This document shows, one piece after another, positions 1 through 7,738 of a DNA stretch of 64,000 nt. The position numbers and the translations under genes were made by a program. The DNA comes from Thermopolyspora sp044507605 (lineage in GTDB: Bacteria > Actinomycetota > Actinomycetes > Streptosporangiales > Streptosporangiaceae), in contig JBIQJI010000002.1 of the NCBI GenBank assembly GCA_044507605.1, forward strand, positions 1-64,000, read 5' to 3'. Numbering within the stretch: the first letter of the stretch is position 1; the number at the start of each line of letters is the position of its first letter. The notes beneath the pieces are model-generated. The model ran no database searches and was not told the DNA's origin. It saw nothing but the letters and a program-made list of their open reading frames with translations.

Positions 1-77
1 CCAGCTCAGGGCCCATATCCGGACCTCCATGTCACTGAATTACGCGGAACGCGGGCTCGTCGCGAGTTGGGGTTGCC

Positions 78-1970
78 TCAACCTCCGCCGGGAGGCGCTC
101 GCGTCCGATCCCCCGCGTGATACTCCGGCTGATACCACCGCCCTCGTCCCCGGATGTTCCCGGATGCCTCCGGGAACATCAGAAACCGGCGTACCAGCAG
201 CTCAAGATGGGTGCGGATGCCCGCCCATGTACCCCAGTGCCCCCATGATCCTGGGAGTTCAAGTCCCCCCTCGGACACGAACCTTTTGCACATGTGGGTA
301 CCTGGATTCACTTGGGCCTCCACGATCTGTTGTTGGGGTCGATAGGTCAACCGCAGGCCGATCTCTGAGTAAATGTCGGCCTTGTCGGCTTTGTCCGCCT
401 GCTTCAGGACCGTCATAAGATCGCCAATGGCGGTGACGATGGCTTCGATCTCCTCTCTGCTCATGCGGCGGCGCCCGCTCACCTGCCGTAGCTGTGCCTG
501 GGCCGCCACCCGCTGGGCCTGTGTCTCCGCGATCCATTGAGTGACCAGCGCCGGCTCCGCCCCCGCTTCCAGGGCCGCCCGGTGCTGGGCGAGTTTTCGA
601 TCACATTCCGCGATCTTCAGTCGGGCCGCTGTCGCAGGGCCATCATCGGTGTCCTGGCCCTGCTCGGCGAGGGCGCGGACTGTCCGCTCCCGCCACGGCG
701 GCTCGAACAACCGCGCCAGCCAAGCGTCCACGTGATCGACCACCTCGGCCTCGCGCAGGTAGACCACCTTGGGGTGGTCGACGTCGTTCGCCAGTGCGTA
801 CTCTGCCGGGTACCGGCAGCGGTAGTAGGCCTGGTCGTTGTTCCAGTTACCCTGCATACGGCGGTTGCAGTAGCCGCAGAACAGCACCCCTCGAAGCGCA
901 TACGGCCGACGAGTCGGATGGGGCTTGTGCTCGATCGGCCCGCGCCCGCGACCGGCGAGAATCGCCTGGGTCCGCTCGAAGTCGTCGGTGCTCACCAAGG
1001 GCTCATGCGTGATCTTCTCGGACCAGATCCACTGTTCTCGTGGGTTCCAGCGTTGCTTGGTCATGTGTCCGAGCGCGATGTCGTGCACATCGACGAGCAC
1101 CTCGTCCTTACGCTGCTTGTTCCACACCTGGCGCCCCGTATAGCGTGGGTTGGTCAAGATCACCCGTACGGCGCTCTTGGACCATGCCCGAGTGTCGCGG
1201 TGACGGTTCCTGCCGGGGTCGTACGCTGAGGGAGACAAGATCCCATCACGGGTGAGCCCTTCGGCGATGGCATAGATCCCTTTTCCCGCGATGAACTCGG
1301 CGAAGATGCGCACGACGACGGGACCGGTATTCGGGTCGGGTTCGAGCCCGTGAAGGCGCTTGCCGTCGAACGCCTTCGTGGGATTGGGGTGTGGGCCGAG
1401 GTCTTTGAGGAGGTAACCGTATGGCGGACGGCCTCCGAGGAAGCGGCCCTCCATCTGTGCCAGCGCCGCCATGGAAGAACGCACCCGGATCTTGATGCGG
1501 TTGCGTTCGCCTTTGCTGATCCCGCCGAACATGGACATGATCAGCTCGTGGGCCTCGTTGGCCGGATCGATTGGGCCACCCACCTCGGGCACCCACAACG
1601 GTACGTCATAGTGTTCGAACAGCGGGAACGTCAGCCCGAACTGGTTGCCGTAGAACGCCCGTTGAGGCTCTCCTACCACCACGGCGTCGAACACCTGCCC
1701 CTTGTTGGCCAGTTCCTCCAGCAGGAGGCTCGCCTGAGGGCGACGCGCGGGCGGAATCGATCGCGACTTGTCGATGTCGAAGTACTCCGTGACGATCTGG
1801 CCGCCATGCGGTTCTATCAGCGCTCGTGCACGCGATACCTGCCAGGCCCGCGATGCTTCGGGGTCTTGACGGTCTTCTGTAGAACATCGCCCCCAGAATG
1901 CAAATCTAGTAATTTTTCCTCCCGATGTCACGAGTTTGCGAATAGCCCAATGAGTCGGATTGGTGCTCAT
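78..1970 (-). CDS. Large serine recombinase / site-specific integrase
   Basis: About 630 aa. The N-terminal resolvase domain carries the nucleophile in the motif GRCSTED (Ser30). A recombinase domain follows (GGRPPYGY, then NPRYTGRQVWNKQRK), then a zinc ribbon near residues 365-395 (CGYC with a later YYRC) and a C-terminal coiled coil rich in Ala, Gln and Arg. This is the architecture of phage and ICE integrases that recombine attP with attB. I chose ATG 1970 because it leaves the usual short lead before the catalytic fold; no clear Shine-Dalgarno precedes it, and a small upstream ORF overlaps it, so translation may be coupled. The last 70 or so residues, after the EGGLELP segment, look unlike a conserved integrase tail and include a 12-bp hairpin, so the original stop may have been lost. 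The main catalytic motifs look intact. Confidence 0.9.
   Translation of the reverse strand: MSTNPTHWAIRKLVTSGGKITRFAFWGRCSTEDRQDPEASRAWQVSRARALIEPHGGQIVTEYFDIDKSRSIPPARRPQASLLLEELANKGQVFDAVVVGEPQRAFYGNQFGLTFPLFEHYDVPLWVPEVGGPIDPANEAHELIMSMFGGISKGERNRIKIRVRSSMAALAQMEGRFLGGRPPYGYLLKDLGPHPNPTKAFDGKRLHGLEPDPNTGPVVVRIFAEFIAGKGIYAIAEGLTRDGILSPSAYDPGRNRHRDTRAWSKSAVRVILTNPRYTGRQVWNKQRKDEVLVDVHDIALGHMTKQRWNPREQWIWSEKITHEPLVSTDDFERTQAILAGRGRGPIEHKPHPTRRPYALRGVLFCGYCNRRMQGNWNNDQAYYRCRYPAEYALANDVDHPKVVYLREAEVVDHVDAWLARLFEPPWRERTVRALAEQGQDTDDGPATAARLKIAECDRKLAQHRAALEAGAEPALVTQWIAETQAQRVAAQAQLRQVSGRRRMSREEIEAIVTAIGDLMTVLKQADKADKADIYSEIGLRLTYRPQQQIVEAQVNPGTHMCKRFVSEGGLELPGSWGHWGTWAGIRTHLELLVRRFLMFPEASGNIRGRGRWYQPEYHAGDRTRAPPGGG
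153..180. repeat. Perfect 12-bp hairpin in the 3' end of the recombinase gene
   Basis: GATGTTCCCGGA (153-164) and TCCGGGAACATC (169-180) are perfect inverted copies around the loop TGCC. The hairpin lies inside the reading frame of the recombinase tail, where it encodes part of MFPEASGNI. It could be a terminator now read through, or a recombination-site dyad; a related sequence lies at 5370-5389. Confidence 0.6.
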
Positions 1971-2040
1971 AGGCCTTGAAAAGAATTCGAAGGAGGGCAC
2001 TGGCAGCCCTGGGGGTAAGGAGCGGAGGCTGAGCAGGCAT
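1906..2040 (-). CDS. Small leader protein overlapping the recombinase start
   Basis: A 44-codon frame from ATG 2040 encodes a peptide with the core LLTPRAASALLRIL, resembling short helical proteins that often sit directly in front of actinobacterial serine integrases. It ends 65 bases inside the recombinase gene in another frame, which suggests translational coupling. No strong ribosome-binding site is seen, and the frame stays open upstream to about 2196, so the start is uncertain. Function unknown. Confidence 0.35.
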   Translation of the reverse strand: MPAQPPLLTPRAASALLRILFKAYEHQSDSLGYSQTRDIGRKNY

Positions 2041-2402
2041 AACGACATCAAGGCCGGGCTCAGTGCGGCCCTGTTCTTCGTCCTTATCATAGCCCTCTTG
2101 GGCCGAGACGACGGGCCGTGAGCAGGCATCTTGAACCGGGTCAAGCTGGCTTACACCGACACCGGCGGGGTTTGCCGCATGCTCAACCCTATCCATGATT
2201 GAGCGAGATGTGGGGATATTTCCAATGGTATTGGCGCTTGGCAACGCCACTCTTTCCGTTACCGCTGGCTTCCCCTCACATGCTTCAGTCCTTTGTACGC
2301 AGCCGGTACCTTCTGACGCTGTACCGCGTGGACCGGCAATCGTCGACGGGCACGGGGGCAATGGTCTCGGCAGTTCCGTGCCGCTGGGCGGCACCGAGCA
2401 GG

Positions 2403-3287
2403 TCACGGCGTGGCACCTCCGTCGGCCGGGTTGCCGGAGCGGCAAGACCAAGGGGAGCCGCCGTCACGGTCGGCTCCGTCGGGCCGAGTACCCAAGTCGG
2501 CTTCGGCGAGGGGCCGGCGGGAGGGGTGCAGATAGTACATGGCACGCGGATCATCCCCAGGCGCATGAGCGCAGGGATCTCCATGCCGGATCGCTTGATC
2601 AAAGGCGACAGCCTCCGCCCAGGCGTCGGGCTCCGCGTCTGGGATGTAGCGCCATTGGGCATTGCCGTGAAACGGGCAGCCGACGCAGGAGGACTTCGGG
2701 GTGTCGCCGAGTCCTCGGTAGGTCAGGTAGGCGGTGCAGTCGGCGCGTGTCCATCCGATGGTCAGCAGCGGGAACACGTTGCGCAGGTAGGCGACGTCGG
2801 CGTCCTTGGCACGGTGGAACTCATCGACGCTGATGCCGATTGCCTGTTCGGCGTACACCTCCTTGGGGACGCGCTGCGGGTGCGGGTAGCCGAGAAGGCT
2901 GCGTACGGCCTTCTTGATGGGCTTGATCTCGTGTTCGCCGGTGCATTGCCGCCGTACCATCCCGCGTTCGCCGTTCGGGCCGAGGACGAATAGGGGCATG
3001 GACACGAACCTGTGTGTCGGATCGAGTGCGTCACGCCGGATGTCGCCCGCCGAGACGCGCAGGATCGGGATGGCGGCCTTGGCGGCGATCGCTTCCAGGC
3101 GGTCCGGGTGCTGGACAACTGCGCGTGGCTCCCATCCGGTGTCGGCGAAGATCGCCGCGTCGAAGCGCGGTGTCACTCGATCGATGGCGAGCAGCAGGAC
3201 CGTGGTCGGCTGCACGCCTGCGCCGAGCGACAGCACGCGTAGCGAGGGCGCCGCCAGATGGTGGCGGCTGGGTGGTGAGTTTTCCAT
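2403..3287 (-). CDS. PP-loop protein of the PAPS reductase / adenine nucleotide alpha hydrolase type
   Basis: 294 aa. Residues 18-30 (LSLGAGVQPTT) are a PP-loop-like nucleotide-binding segment, followed by the FADTGWEP strand typical of PAPS-reductase-like ATP pyrophosphatases. A CVGCPF motif near residue 200 supplies a Cys pair, possibly for metal or redox chemistry. Proteins of this size and motif order are common cargo of actinobacterial phages and integrative elements, where they are annotated as phosphoadenosine phosphosulfate reductase family; a role in sulfate assimilation is unlikely given the setting. The C-terminal 50 residues, after HPSRRPLAEADLG, are rich in Gly, Asp and Pro and may be disordered or out of the family. 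The ATG has no strong ribosome-binding site. The substrate cannot be assigned. Confidence 0.75.
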   Translation of the reverse strand: MENSPPSRHHLAAPSLRVLSLGAGVQPTTVLLLAIDRVTPRFDAAIFADTGWEPRAVVQHPDRLEAIAAKAAIPILRVSAGDIRRDALDPTHRFVSMPLFVLGPNGERGMVRRQCTGEHEIKPIKKAVRSLLGYPHPQRVPKEVYAEQAIGISVDEFHRAKDADVAYLRNVFPLLTIGWTRADCTAYLTYRGLGDTPKSSCVGCPFHGNAQWRYIPDAEPDAWAEAVAFDQAIRHGDPCAHAPGDDPRAMYYLHPSRRPLAEADLGTRPDGADRDGGSPWSCRSGNPADGGATP

Positions 3288-3475
3288 TGTGATTGTCGGG
3301 ACACGTCTTCTCCGGATGTCGGCCCCGAGCCGGTGAAGTGCTCGATGGCCTGTGATCAGGCAAGCATCAGCCTCAGAGTTCGCTCAGAGTCAGGCCGACG
3401 CGGCCCTTAGGAGATCTTTGTGCTGCCGTGGCCGGCCGTCTTCGCTTCAACTAAAGGCCGGGTGGGGGCCGGATC

Positions 3476-3506
3476 GGTGAGGCCGCCGGTGCTCGGCGGC
3501 CTCACC
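3476..3506 (-). terminator. Hairpin terminator after the small lipoprotein gene
   Basis: GGTGAGGCCGCC (3476-3487) and GGCGGCCTCACC (3495-3506) form a perfect 12-bp stem with a 7-nt loop, 8 bases beyond the lipoprotein stop. There is no U-run, as is common for actinobacterial terminators. Confidence 0.7.
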
Positions 3507-3514
3507 GCTTGGTC

Positions 3515-3799
3515 CTACTTGTGGCGCTTGCGCTTGCACGCGGGGTAGGCGGACTTGGGCGGGCAATCCTTCCAGACTTGCTCGGGCACGCTGATCCTGG
3601 TCATGCGTCTTCCTGAGCGGATCACCAGTGCGTGCTTCTTCGTGCAGAAGAAGACGCAGTTGCTTGAGCGGTCGCGCCGGGCGACGACGCCTGTGACGTC
3701 CTCGCCTCCCTCGCAAGCGGTGACGAGCCCCAGCGCCGCGAGCGTGGCGGTGGTGGCCAGGAGCCGGAGCGTGCGGCCGGCGGCGGGCATGATGGGCAT
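3515..3799 (-). CDS. Small secreted lipoprotein, unknown function
   Basis: 94 aa. Residues 1-28 form a signal peptide (twin-Arg-free basic start, hydrophobic LATTATLAALGLV) ending in a lipobox-like GLVTAC, so Cys29 would be lipidated and the mature 66-residue protein anchored outside the membrane. The mature part contains CVFFC and a later DCPP/YPAC pair, four Cys that could make two disulfides, and a basic C-terminus (CKRKRHK). A good ribosome-binding site (AGGAGG, 5 bases before the ATG) supports the start. It is a single gene closed by a strong hairpin. No family is recognised; cargo of the surrounding mobile element is plausible. Confidence 0.7.
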   Translation of the reverse strand: MPIMPAAGRTLRLLATTATLAALGLVTACEGGEDVTGVVARRDRSSNCVFFCTKKHALVIRSGRRMTRISVPEQVWKDCPPKSAYPACKRKRHK

Positions 3800-3834
3800 G
3801 GGTCCCTCCTGGATCGGTCAGGGTGGTGATCAAG

Positions 3835-3866
3835 GGCGGGGCCGGTGTGTCAGCACCGGGCCCGCC
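3835..3866. repeat. GC-rich inverted repeat upstream of the lipoprotein gene
   Basis: GGCGGGGCCGGTG (3835-3847) pairs with CACCGGGCCCGCC (3854-3866) with one mismatch around a 6-nt loop. It lies between the methyltransferase remnant and the lipoprotein gene and may end transcription coming from the right. The rest of 3867-3996 shows nothing recognisable. Confidence 0.45.
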
Positions 3867-3996
3867 CGTCTTGTGCCGGTCCTGGACGAGCCGGGCTCAG
3901 CCAGGGCCATCAGCCGATCCCTCCGCAGCCCGTATGCGGCTGACGGAGGCATCGGGGTCGAATGCCGAGGCGGGCGATGACGCCTCGCTTCAGCGG

Positions 3997-4037
3997 TTCG
4001 GCCTGGCATCTCGTCAAGAACGAGGTGCCAGGCCGAA
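3997..4037 (-). terminator. Hairpin downstream of the methyltransferase remnant
   Basis: TTCGGCCTGGCATCTCGT (3997-4014) pairs with ACGAGGTGCCAGGCCGAA (4020-4037) with one mismatch and a 5-nt loop. It is about 100 bases beyond the methyltransferase stop on the minus strand and is probably its terminator. Confidence 0.6.
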
Positions 4038-4135
4038 GATCGGAACAAGATGAATGCCGGCCTCCCCGGCAGGGCGTGACCCGCGCCCGGTGGTCATCGG
4101 GTCGGGTCTCGCCCTGGGAGGAGGCGGCCGTCGCG

Positions 4136-5162
4136 CTACCGGATGGTGGGGCCCTCCGGTAGGAGGCGGGTGCGGCTCAGATCGCAGTAGTCGGCGTTCA
4201 GGTCGATACCGATGAACCGGCGGCCAAGGTGCCGGGCGGCGATGCCGGTGGTGCCGCTGCCGGTGAACGGGTCCAGGACAGTGCCGCCGGGGCGGCAACC
4301 GGCGGCGATCGCCCGTAGCGGGATGTCGATCGGGAACGCGGCCAGGTGGGCTGCGCGTAGCGGCCGGGTGGAGATCTGCCATACGTCACCGGGATTCTTG
4401 CCGCCCGGAGCGGCGGTGGTGCGCGCGTGTGCGGCCGGGGGCGTTGCCGCCCCGTGCCGCCCCGTGCCGCCGCTTGCCGGGCGCGTTGCCGCCGGTGCCG
4501 TCGCGGGTGCCGGGTGGCGGCCAGGGTGTGGTGATGCTGTTGGGTTTGGTGCCTCCGGCGCGGGCACGGCGGGCGAGCGGGCGGTCTCCGGTGTAGGTCT
4601 CGCGGATCGGGTCAAGATCGAACCAGTAGCTCCTTTGCTTGACGAGAAGGAAGATCAGCTCGTAGCGGTTGGTGAGCCGGTCGCGGACGGGTTGGGGCAT
4701 GGCGTTGGGCTTGTGCCACACGATCGCGTTGCGCAGAATCCAGCCGTCGTCTTGGAGGGCGAACGCGACCCGCCAGGGCATGCCGAGCAGGTTCTTGGGC
4801 GGCACCGCCAGCCGCGCTCGGGGCCGGACGGCGGGTTGGCGTTTGTTGTAGGTGGCGCCGCGGGCCCAGCCGTCGGAGTTGGCCGCGTACACGTCGCCGA
4901 GGTTGAGCCAGCAGGTGCCATCGTCGGCCAGCACGCGGCGGGCATGGGCGAAGGTGGAGCGCAGGGTTTCGACGTAGTGCGCGGGCGTGGGCTCGTGGCC
5001 GTACTCGCCGTCGCAGTAGTGCCGCAGCCCTCAGTACGGGGGACTGGTCACGATGCAGTCGGCCGAGCCGGCGGGCAGAGCGGCGAGCACTTGGCGGGCG
5101 TCTGCGTGGTAGAGGACCGCATGCTCGTCGCTCCAGTACGGGCGTGGGGTCGTGGTGGTCAT
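4136..5162 (-). pseudogene. DNA methyltransferase (m4C/m6A, beta-type motif order), broken by a nonsense codon and a 10-bp duplication
   Basis: The reading frame starts at ATG 5162 and runs through VLYHADARQVL and the catalytic TSPPY (motif IV), then hits TGA at 5031-5033. The family has Trp here (SPPYW), so TGG has become TGA. The frame resumes as GLRHYCDGEYGHEP and WLNLGDVY up to about 4470, where a tandem duplication of CCCGTGCCGC (4451-4460 and 4461-4470) shifts it. Removing one copy rejoins the protein exactly to the frame holding the SAM-binding motif DPFTGSGTTG and the usual end (RRFIGIDLN). Motif IV before motif I is the beta-class order. The start overlaps the XF1762-type gene by ATGA. 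Two independent lesions make it very unlikely that active enzyme is made. Confidence 0.9.
4451..4470. repeat. 10-bp tandem duplication (frameshift lesion)
   Basis: Two adjacent identical copies of CCCGTGCCGC. Ten is not a multiple of three, so the second copy shifts the methyltransferase frame; deleting it restores a continuous family-like protein. Confidence 0.85.
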
Positions 5163-5395
5163 CGGCGACCCCCGCTGGTCGGCGCTTCCCACAGGACGCG
5201 GGCGACATGGTCGTCGCCCTTGTCTTCGTGGGGGCGGCTGGGGGTGTCCCAGCCGGAGCGGGCAGGGCGGTCGGCGACGCGGCGCCATCCGGCTGCGCGA
5301 AGGCTGGTGCCGGGTTCGTCGCCGCGGGTGTAGGTGATCAGCCGCCCAGAGGCCTTAGCCTCGTGCACCGATGTCTCCGGGGGAACATCGTCCAC
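5159..5395 (-). CDS. XF1762-type phage protein, N-terminally truncated
   Basis: 78 aa. The segment GRLITYTR followed by EPGTSLRAAGW and a basic-aromatic end (VARVLWEAP) matches the C-terminal half of XF1762-family proteins, small GNAT-like proteins of phages and integrative elements that are normally about twice this length. The first 17 residues (MDDVPPETSVHEAKASG) do not resemble the family, so the gene looks cut and joined to other DNA around 5340-5390. The stop overlaps the methyltransferase ATG by 4 bases, so the two were translated together. Probably non-functional. Confidence 0.55.
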   Translation of the reverse strand: MDDVPPETSVHEAKASGRLITYTRGDEPGTSLRAAGWRRVADRPARSGWDTPSRPHEDKGDDHVARVLWEAPTSGGRR

Positions 5396-5481
5396 GTCGT
5401 CGTGAGCGCGGAGCCTATGCTGGCGATTCGTCGATCTGCGACGTGGCTGGCCGAGCGCCGGCGGACCGGGGCGGTCGAGTA

Positions 5482-5512
5482 CGCCGCTCGTGCCTGTAGC
5501 GCACGAGCGGCG
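5482..5512. terminator. Strong 12-bp hairpin, terminator-like
   Basis: CGCCGCTCGTGC (5482-5493) and GCACGAGCGGCG (5501-5512) form a perfect stem with a 7-nt loop, between the flavoprotein region and the XF1762 remnant. It would end minus-strand transcription from the flavoprotein gene. Confidence 0.6.
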
Positions 5513-5571
5513 AGGTGGCTCAGCCGGTCAAGGTCACTGCTTCGTAGGTGGGTGGAGCAGCGGGGCGGGCT

Positions 5572-5656
5572 GGGGCCTGGCCGTCACGACCTAGATGCGC
5601 GCCGTCGCCCGACCCCTGGGCGGGCAGGACGCGCGGTGTCGTGACGGCCAGGCCCC
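5572..5656. repeat. 85-bp element with perfect 19-bp inverted ends
   Basis: The 19 bases at 5572-5590 (starting GGGGCCTGG, ending CACGAC) are repeated exactly as the reverse complement at 5638-5656. The 47-nt interior can form a further small stem (CGCCC/GGGCG). GGCT lies directly outside both ends (5568-5571 and 5657-5660), a possible 4-bp target duplication. It could be a MITE-like insertion or a large structured terminator. Confidence 0.6.
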
Positions 5657-5689
5657 GGCTCGCGGCTGGACGACGCACCGGGGGCAGAG

Positions 5690-5897
5690 TCAGGCGGACG
5701 GCCGGGCCGCGGCGGCCATGATCTGCGGGTCGTCGACCAGGCCGGAGTCGGCGGGCGGCCCGGCGATGATGTCGGCGTCGCCGACGGCGACCAGCAGCAT
5801 CCGTCCGGGGTGGACGTGACGCTGCCAGGCCTGGTCGAGGTCGAAGGGCCCGGCGTCGCGGAGGGCGTTCAGGCGGCGATCGATCAGGTCCAGCGAG
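5690..5897 (-). pseudogene. Displaced C-terminal part of the flavoprotein
   Basis: In the frame next to that of the flavoprotein, the text reads LSLDLIDRRLNALRDAG, then FDLDQAWQRHV and GRMLLVAVGDADIIAG before a stop at 5690. It is amphipathic, compositionally normal protein that would directly extend the flavoprotein if the frame changed near 5897. I infer one small indel; alternatively it is chance open frame in GC-rich DNA. Confidence 0.4.
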
Positions 5898-6363
5898 AGG
5901 GGAGCGGATGGACGCTGGGATCGAACACGACGATGACTTTCTGCTGACGCAGAAACTCGATGCTGCGTGTGAACGCCGGGTGGCGGGCGAGGGCCTGGTT
6001 GGGTGTCGGTACGGCGATGATGGGCTGGCCGGCGCACAGGCCCTCGTTGAGCAGGCCCAGGGCGAGGGTGTCGCTGATCCCGTTGGCCCACTTGTTGATC
6101 GTGTTGAACGTGGCGGGCGCGACGACGAATGCGTTTGGTGGGAAGGGCAGAACATCCGGATCGTCCGGCTGCTTGTAGTCGCAGCGGACGGGATGACCGG
6201 TGAGGGTTGCCAGCCGGGGGGCGTCGAGAAACTTCATTCCGGAGGGGGCCGCCACCACGCACACGTCCCAGCCGATGTGTTGCGCCCACTCGGCGAACTC
6301 CGGTAGATCGCGGGCGGGTCGGCCGCCGCATGCGATCACGTAAAGGACGCCACCTGCTGTCAT
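5884..6363 (-). CDS. Flavoprotein of the HFCD / Dfp family
   Basis: 159 aa. The beginning (GGVLYVIACGG) is the first strand of the flavin-binding fold, and NAFVVAPATFNTINKWANG is the FMN-contacting signature of homo-oligomeric flavin-containing Cys decarboxylases and related flavoproteins; GISDTLALGLLNE and IIAVPTPN complete the core. Reaction and partner are unknown. Ribosome-binding site GAGG lies 7 bases before the ATG. The frame ends soon after VVFDPSVHPL, but the next frame continues with convincing protein (see 5690-5897), so the gene is probably shifted near 5897. The left end of an IS256-like element lies only 11 bases before the ATG, so the original promoter has been displaced. Confidence 0.7.
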   Translation of the reverse strand: MTAGGVLYVIACGGRPARDLPEFAEWAQHIGWDVCVVAAPSGMKFLDAPRLATLTGHPVRCDYKQPDDPDVLPFPPNAFVVAPATFNTINKWANGISDTLALGLLNEGLCAGQPIIAVPTPNQALARHPAFTRSIEFLRQQKVIVVFDPSVHPLPSRWT

Positions 6364-6374
6364 GGTGCAGCCTC

Positions 6375-7092
6375 GAGCAATGCTTGAGACCTGTGGATCG
6401 GCCGGGAAGGGGTGTACCTAATGAGATCTGGGAGCCCGCCGTACGGCAGACTCCGCGCAGAGCGGCCGTCGGCAGGTGAGCACTCGGTGTACCTGGGCGT
6501 GGAGCCCTTCGGGAAGATCGTGCCCCTGTCGGTTGGTCGGGAGAGTTGATCGCTGCTGGGATGTCGCGCCCGCCTCACGCGTGAGCACTAGATTGCTAAC
6601 GTGCTGGGGGCCATGCCGAAGTCCGCGCAGCCGGGGGCGAAGAAGGCGTTGGCGGAGATCTGGAACGCCGAGGACAAGGACCACGCCCTGGCGGCGGTGA
6701 AGGCGTTCCAGTCCGCTTATGGGGCCTAGTACGGCAAGGCCGTGGGCAAGGTTGTCGACGATGTCGATGAGTTGCTGGCGTTCTACGACTTTCCGGCCGA
6801 GCATTGGGTGCATCTGCGCACGACCAACCCGATCGAGTCGACGTTCGCGACCGTGCGGCATCGCACCAAGGTCACCAAGGGCCCCGGATCGCGGGCGGCT
6901 GGGCTGGCCATGGCGTTCAAACTGATCGAGTCGGCTCAGGGCCGCTGGCGCGCGGTCAACGCACCCCACCTCGTCGCCCTGGTCCGCGCCGGAGCGACCT
7001 TCATCAACGGCAAGCTCCTCGAACGCCCCGACGACCAGCCCTCACACGCAGCCGCTTAGAAACTCGTAATCCACAGGTCTTGACGATTGCTC
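6375..7092 (+). mobile_element. Internally deleted IS256-family element with both terminal repeats
   Basis: The left end (6375-6398) starts GAGCAAT and ends GACCTGTGGAT. The right end (7069-7092), read as reverse complement, has the same start and end with 20 of 24 bases identical overall. Between them is only the 3' third of an IS256-type transposase, preceded by about 195 bases of apparent left-end sequence. The element is about 0.7 kb against roughly 1.3-1.5 kb for a full IS256 relative, so most of the transposase was lost. No convincing 8-9 bp target duplication is seen. Confidence 0.75.
6595..7059 (+). pseudogene. IS256-family transposase, C-terminal fragment with a nonsense codon
   Basis: The frame reads NVLGAMPKSAQPGAKKALAE, then AFQSAYGA, TAG at 6727-6729, then YGKAVGKVVDDVDELLAFYDF and HLRTTNPIESTFATVRHRT, ending GKLLERPDDQ. 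The NPIESTFATVRHRT block carries the last acidic residue of the DDE triad of this family. The TAG stands where Lys is usual (AAG to TAG). The N-terminal DNA-binding part and the first two catalytic Asp are absent. Dead gene, although its terminal repeats could still be moved by a related transposase. Confidence 0.8.
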
Positions 7093-7199
7093 CAACAGTG
7101 TGAACCACCCGAACGACCGTCCATCCGAGCCCGCCAAGCTGATCTTTGACGCCCTCGTCCATGGGGCTCATCACACCGAAACCCTTCGGCATCAAAGTC

Positions 7200-7738
7200 A
7201 GCGCGGGCGATCAATTGGGTTTTGGTTGGTGTCGCTCCTCGGCCAACACTTGGGTACATGCTGGGCATCGCCTTGGCCTTCGCCAGCCGCTCGGCTGGGT
7301 CGTAGGTCAGGTGGATGCTCATCTGTGTGTACAGGGCATTCGTGTCGGCGGGGTCGGCCGAGTTCAGCGGTCATGTTCCCGAGCCGTTCGATCATCTCGT
7401 TGATTGTCAGGCGTCGCCTGGTTTCATCTCAACTTCGTCGTCTGGCCCCGGGTGACGTCGTTGACATCGAGCAGTTCTTCCTGCTTGTGCTGCCTGTTCC
7501 AGACCCGCCGACCGGTGTTGCGGGGGTTGGGCTGGATCGCCCGGACCGCCGACCCTGCCCCCGCCATTCCGCTGCGAGCCCGATTTCGGGCCACGTCATC
7601 GGTCGAGGGGCAGGGGATGCCGTCCCGGGTCAGACCTTCGGCGATCGGTTGCAGGCCCTTGCCCCGCCTGTGCCGGTCGCCGCCGACGAATTCGTGGGAG
7701 ATCCGCACGACGACCGGTGCGGTCACCGGATCTGGTGA
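7200..7738 (-). pseudogene. Second serine recombinase, degraded remnant
   Basis: From about 7735 leftwards the minus strand encodes VVVRISHEFVGG, GLQPIAEGLTRDGIPCPS, then NPRNTGRRVWNRQHKQEEL and LLDVNDVTRG, which closely parallels the recombinase domain of the gene at 78-1970. It then jumps to RRRLTINEMIERLGNMTA and, after a frameshift, NALYTQMSIHLTYDPAERL, the coiled-coil end of the same family. The catalytic N-terminal domain, the zinc ribbon and part of the coiled coil are missing. The sequence differs clearly from the intact recombinase, so it came from another element. Confidence 0.75.

Noticed and set aside
1..77. tRNA gene or tRNA-based attachment site next to the integrase
   Set aside because: No cloverleaf, no TTCGA arm and no CCA-like end could be drawn in the first 77 bases or around the hairpin.
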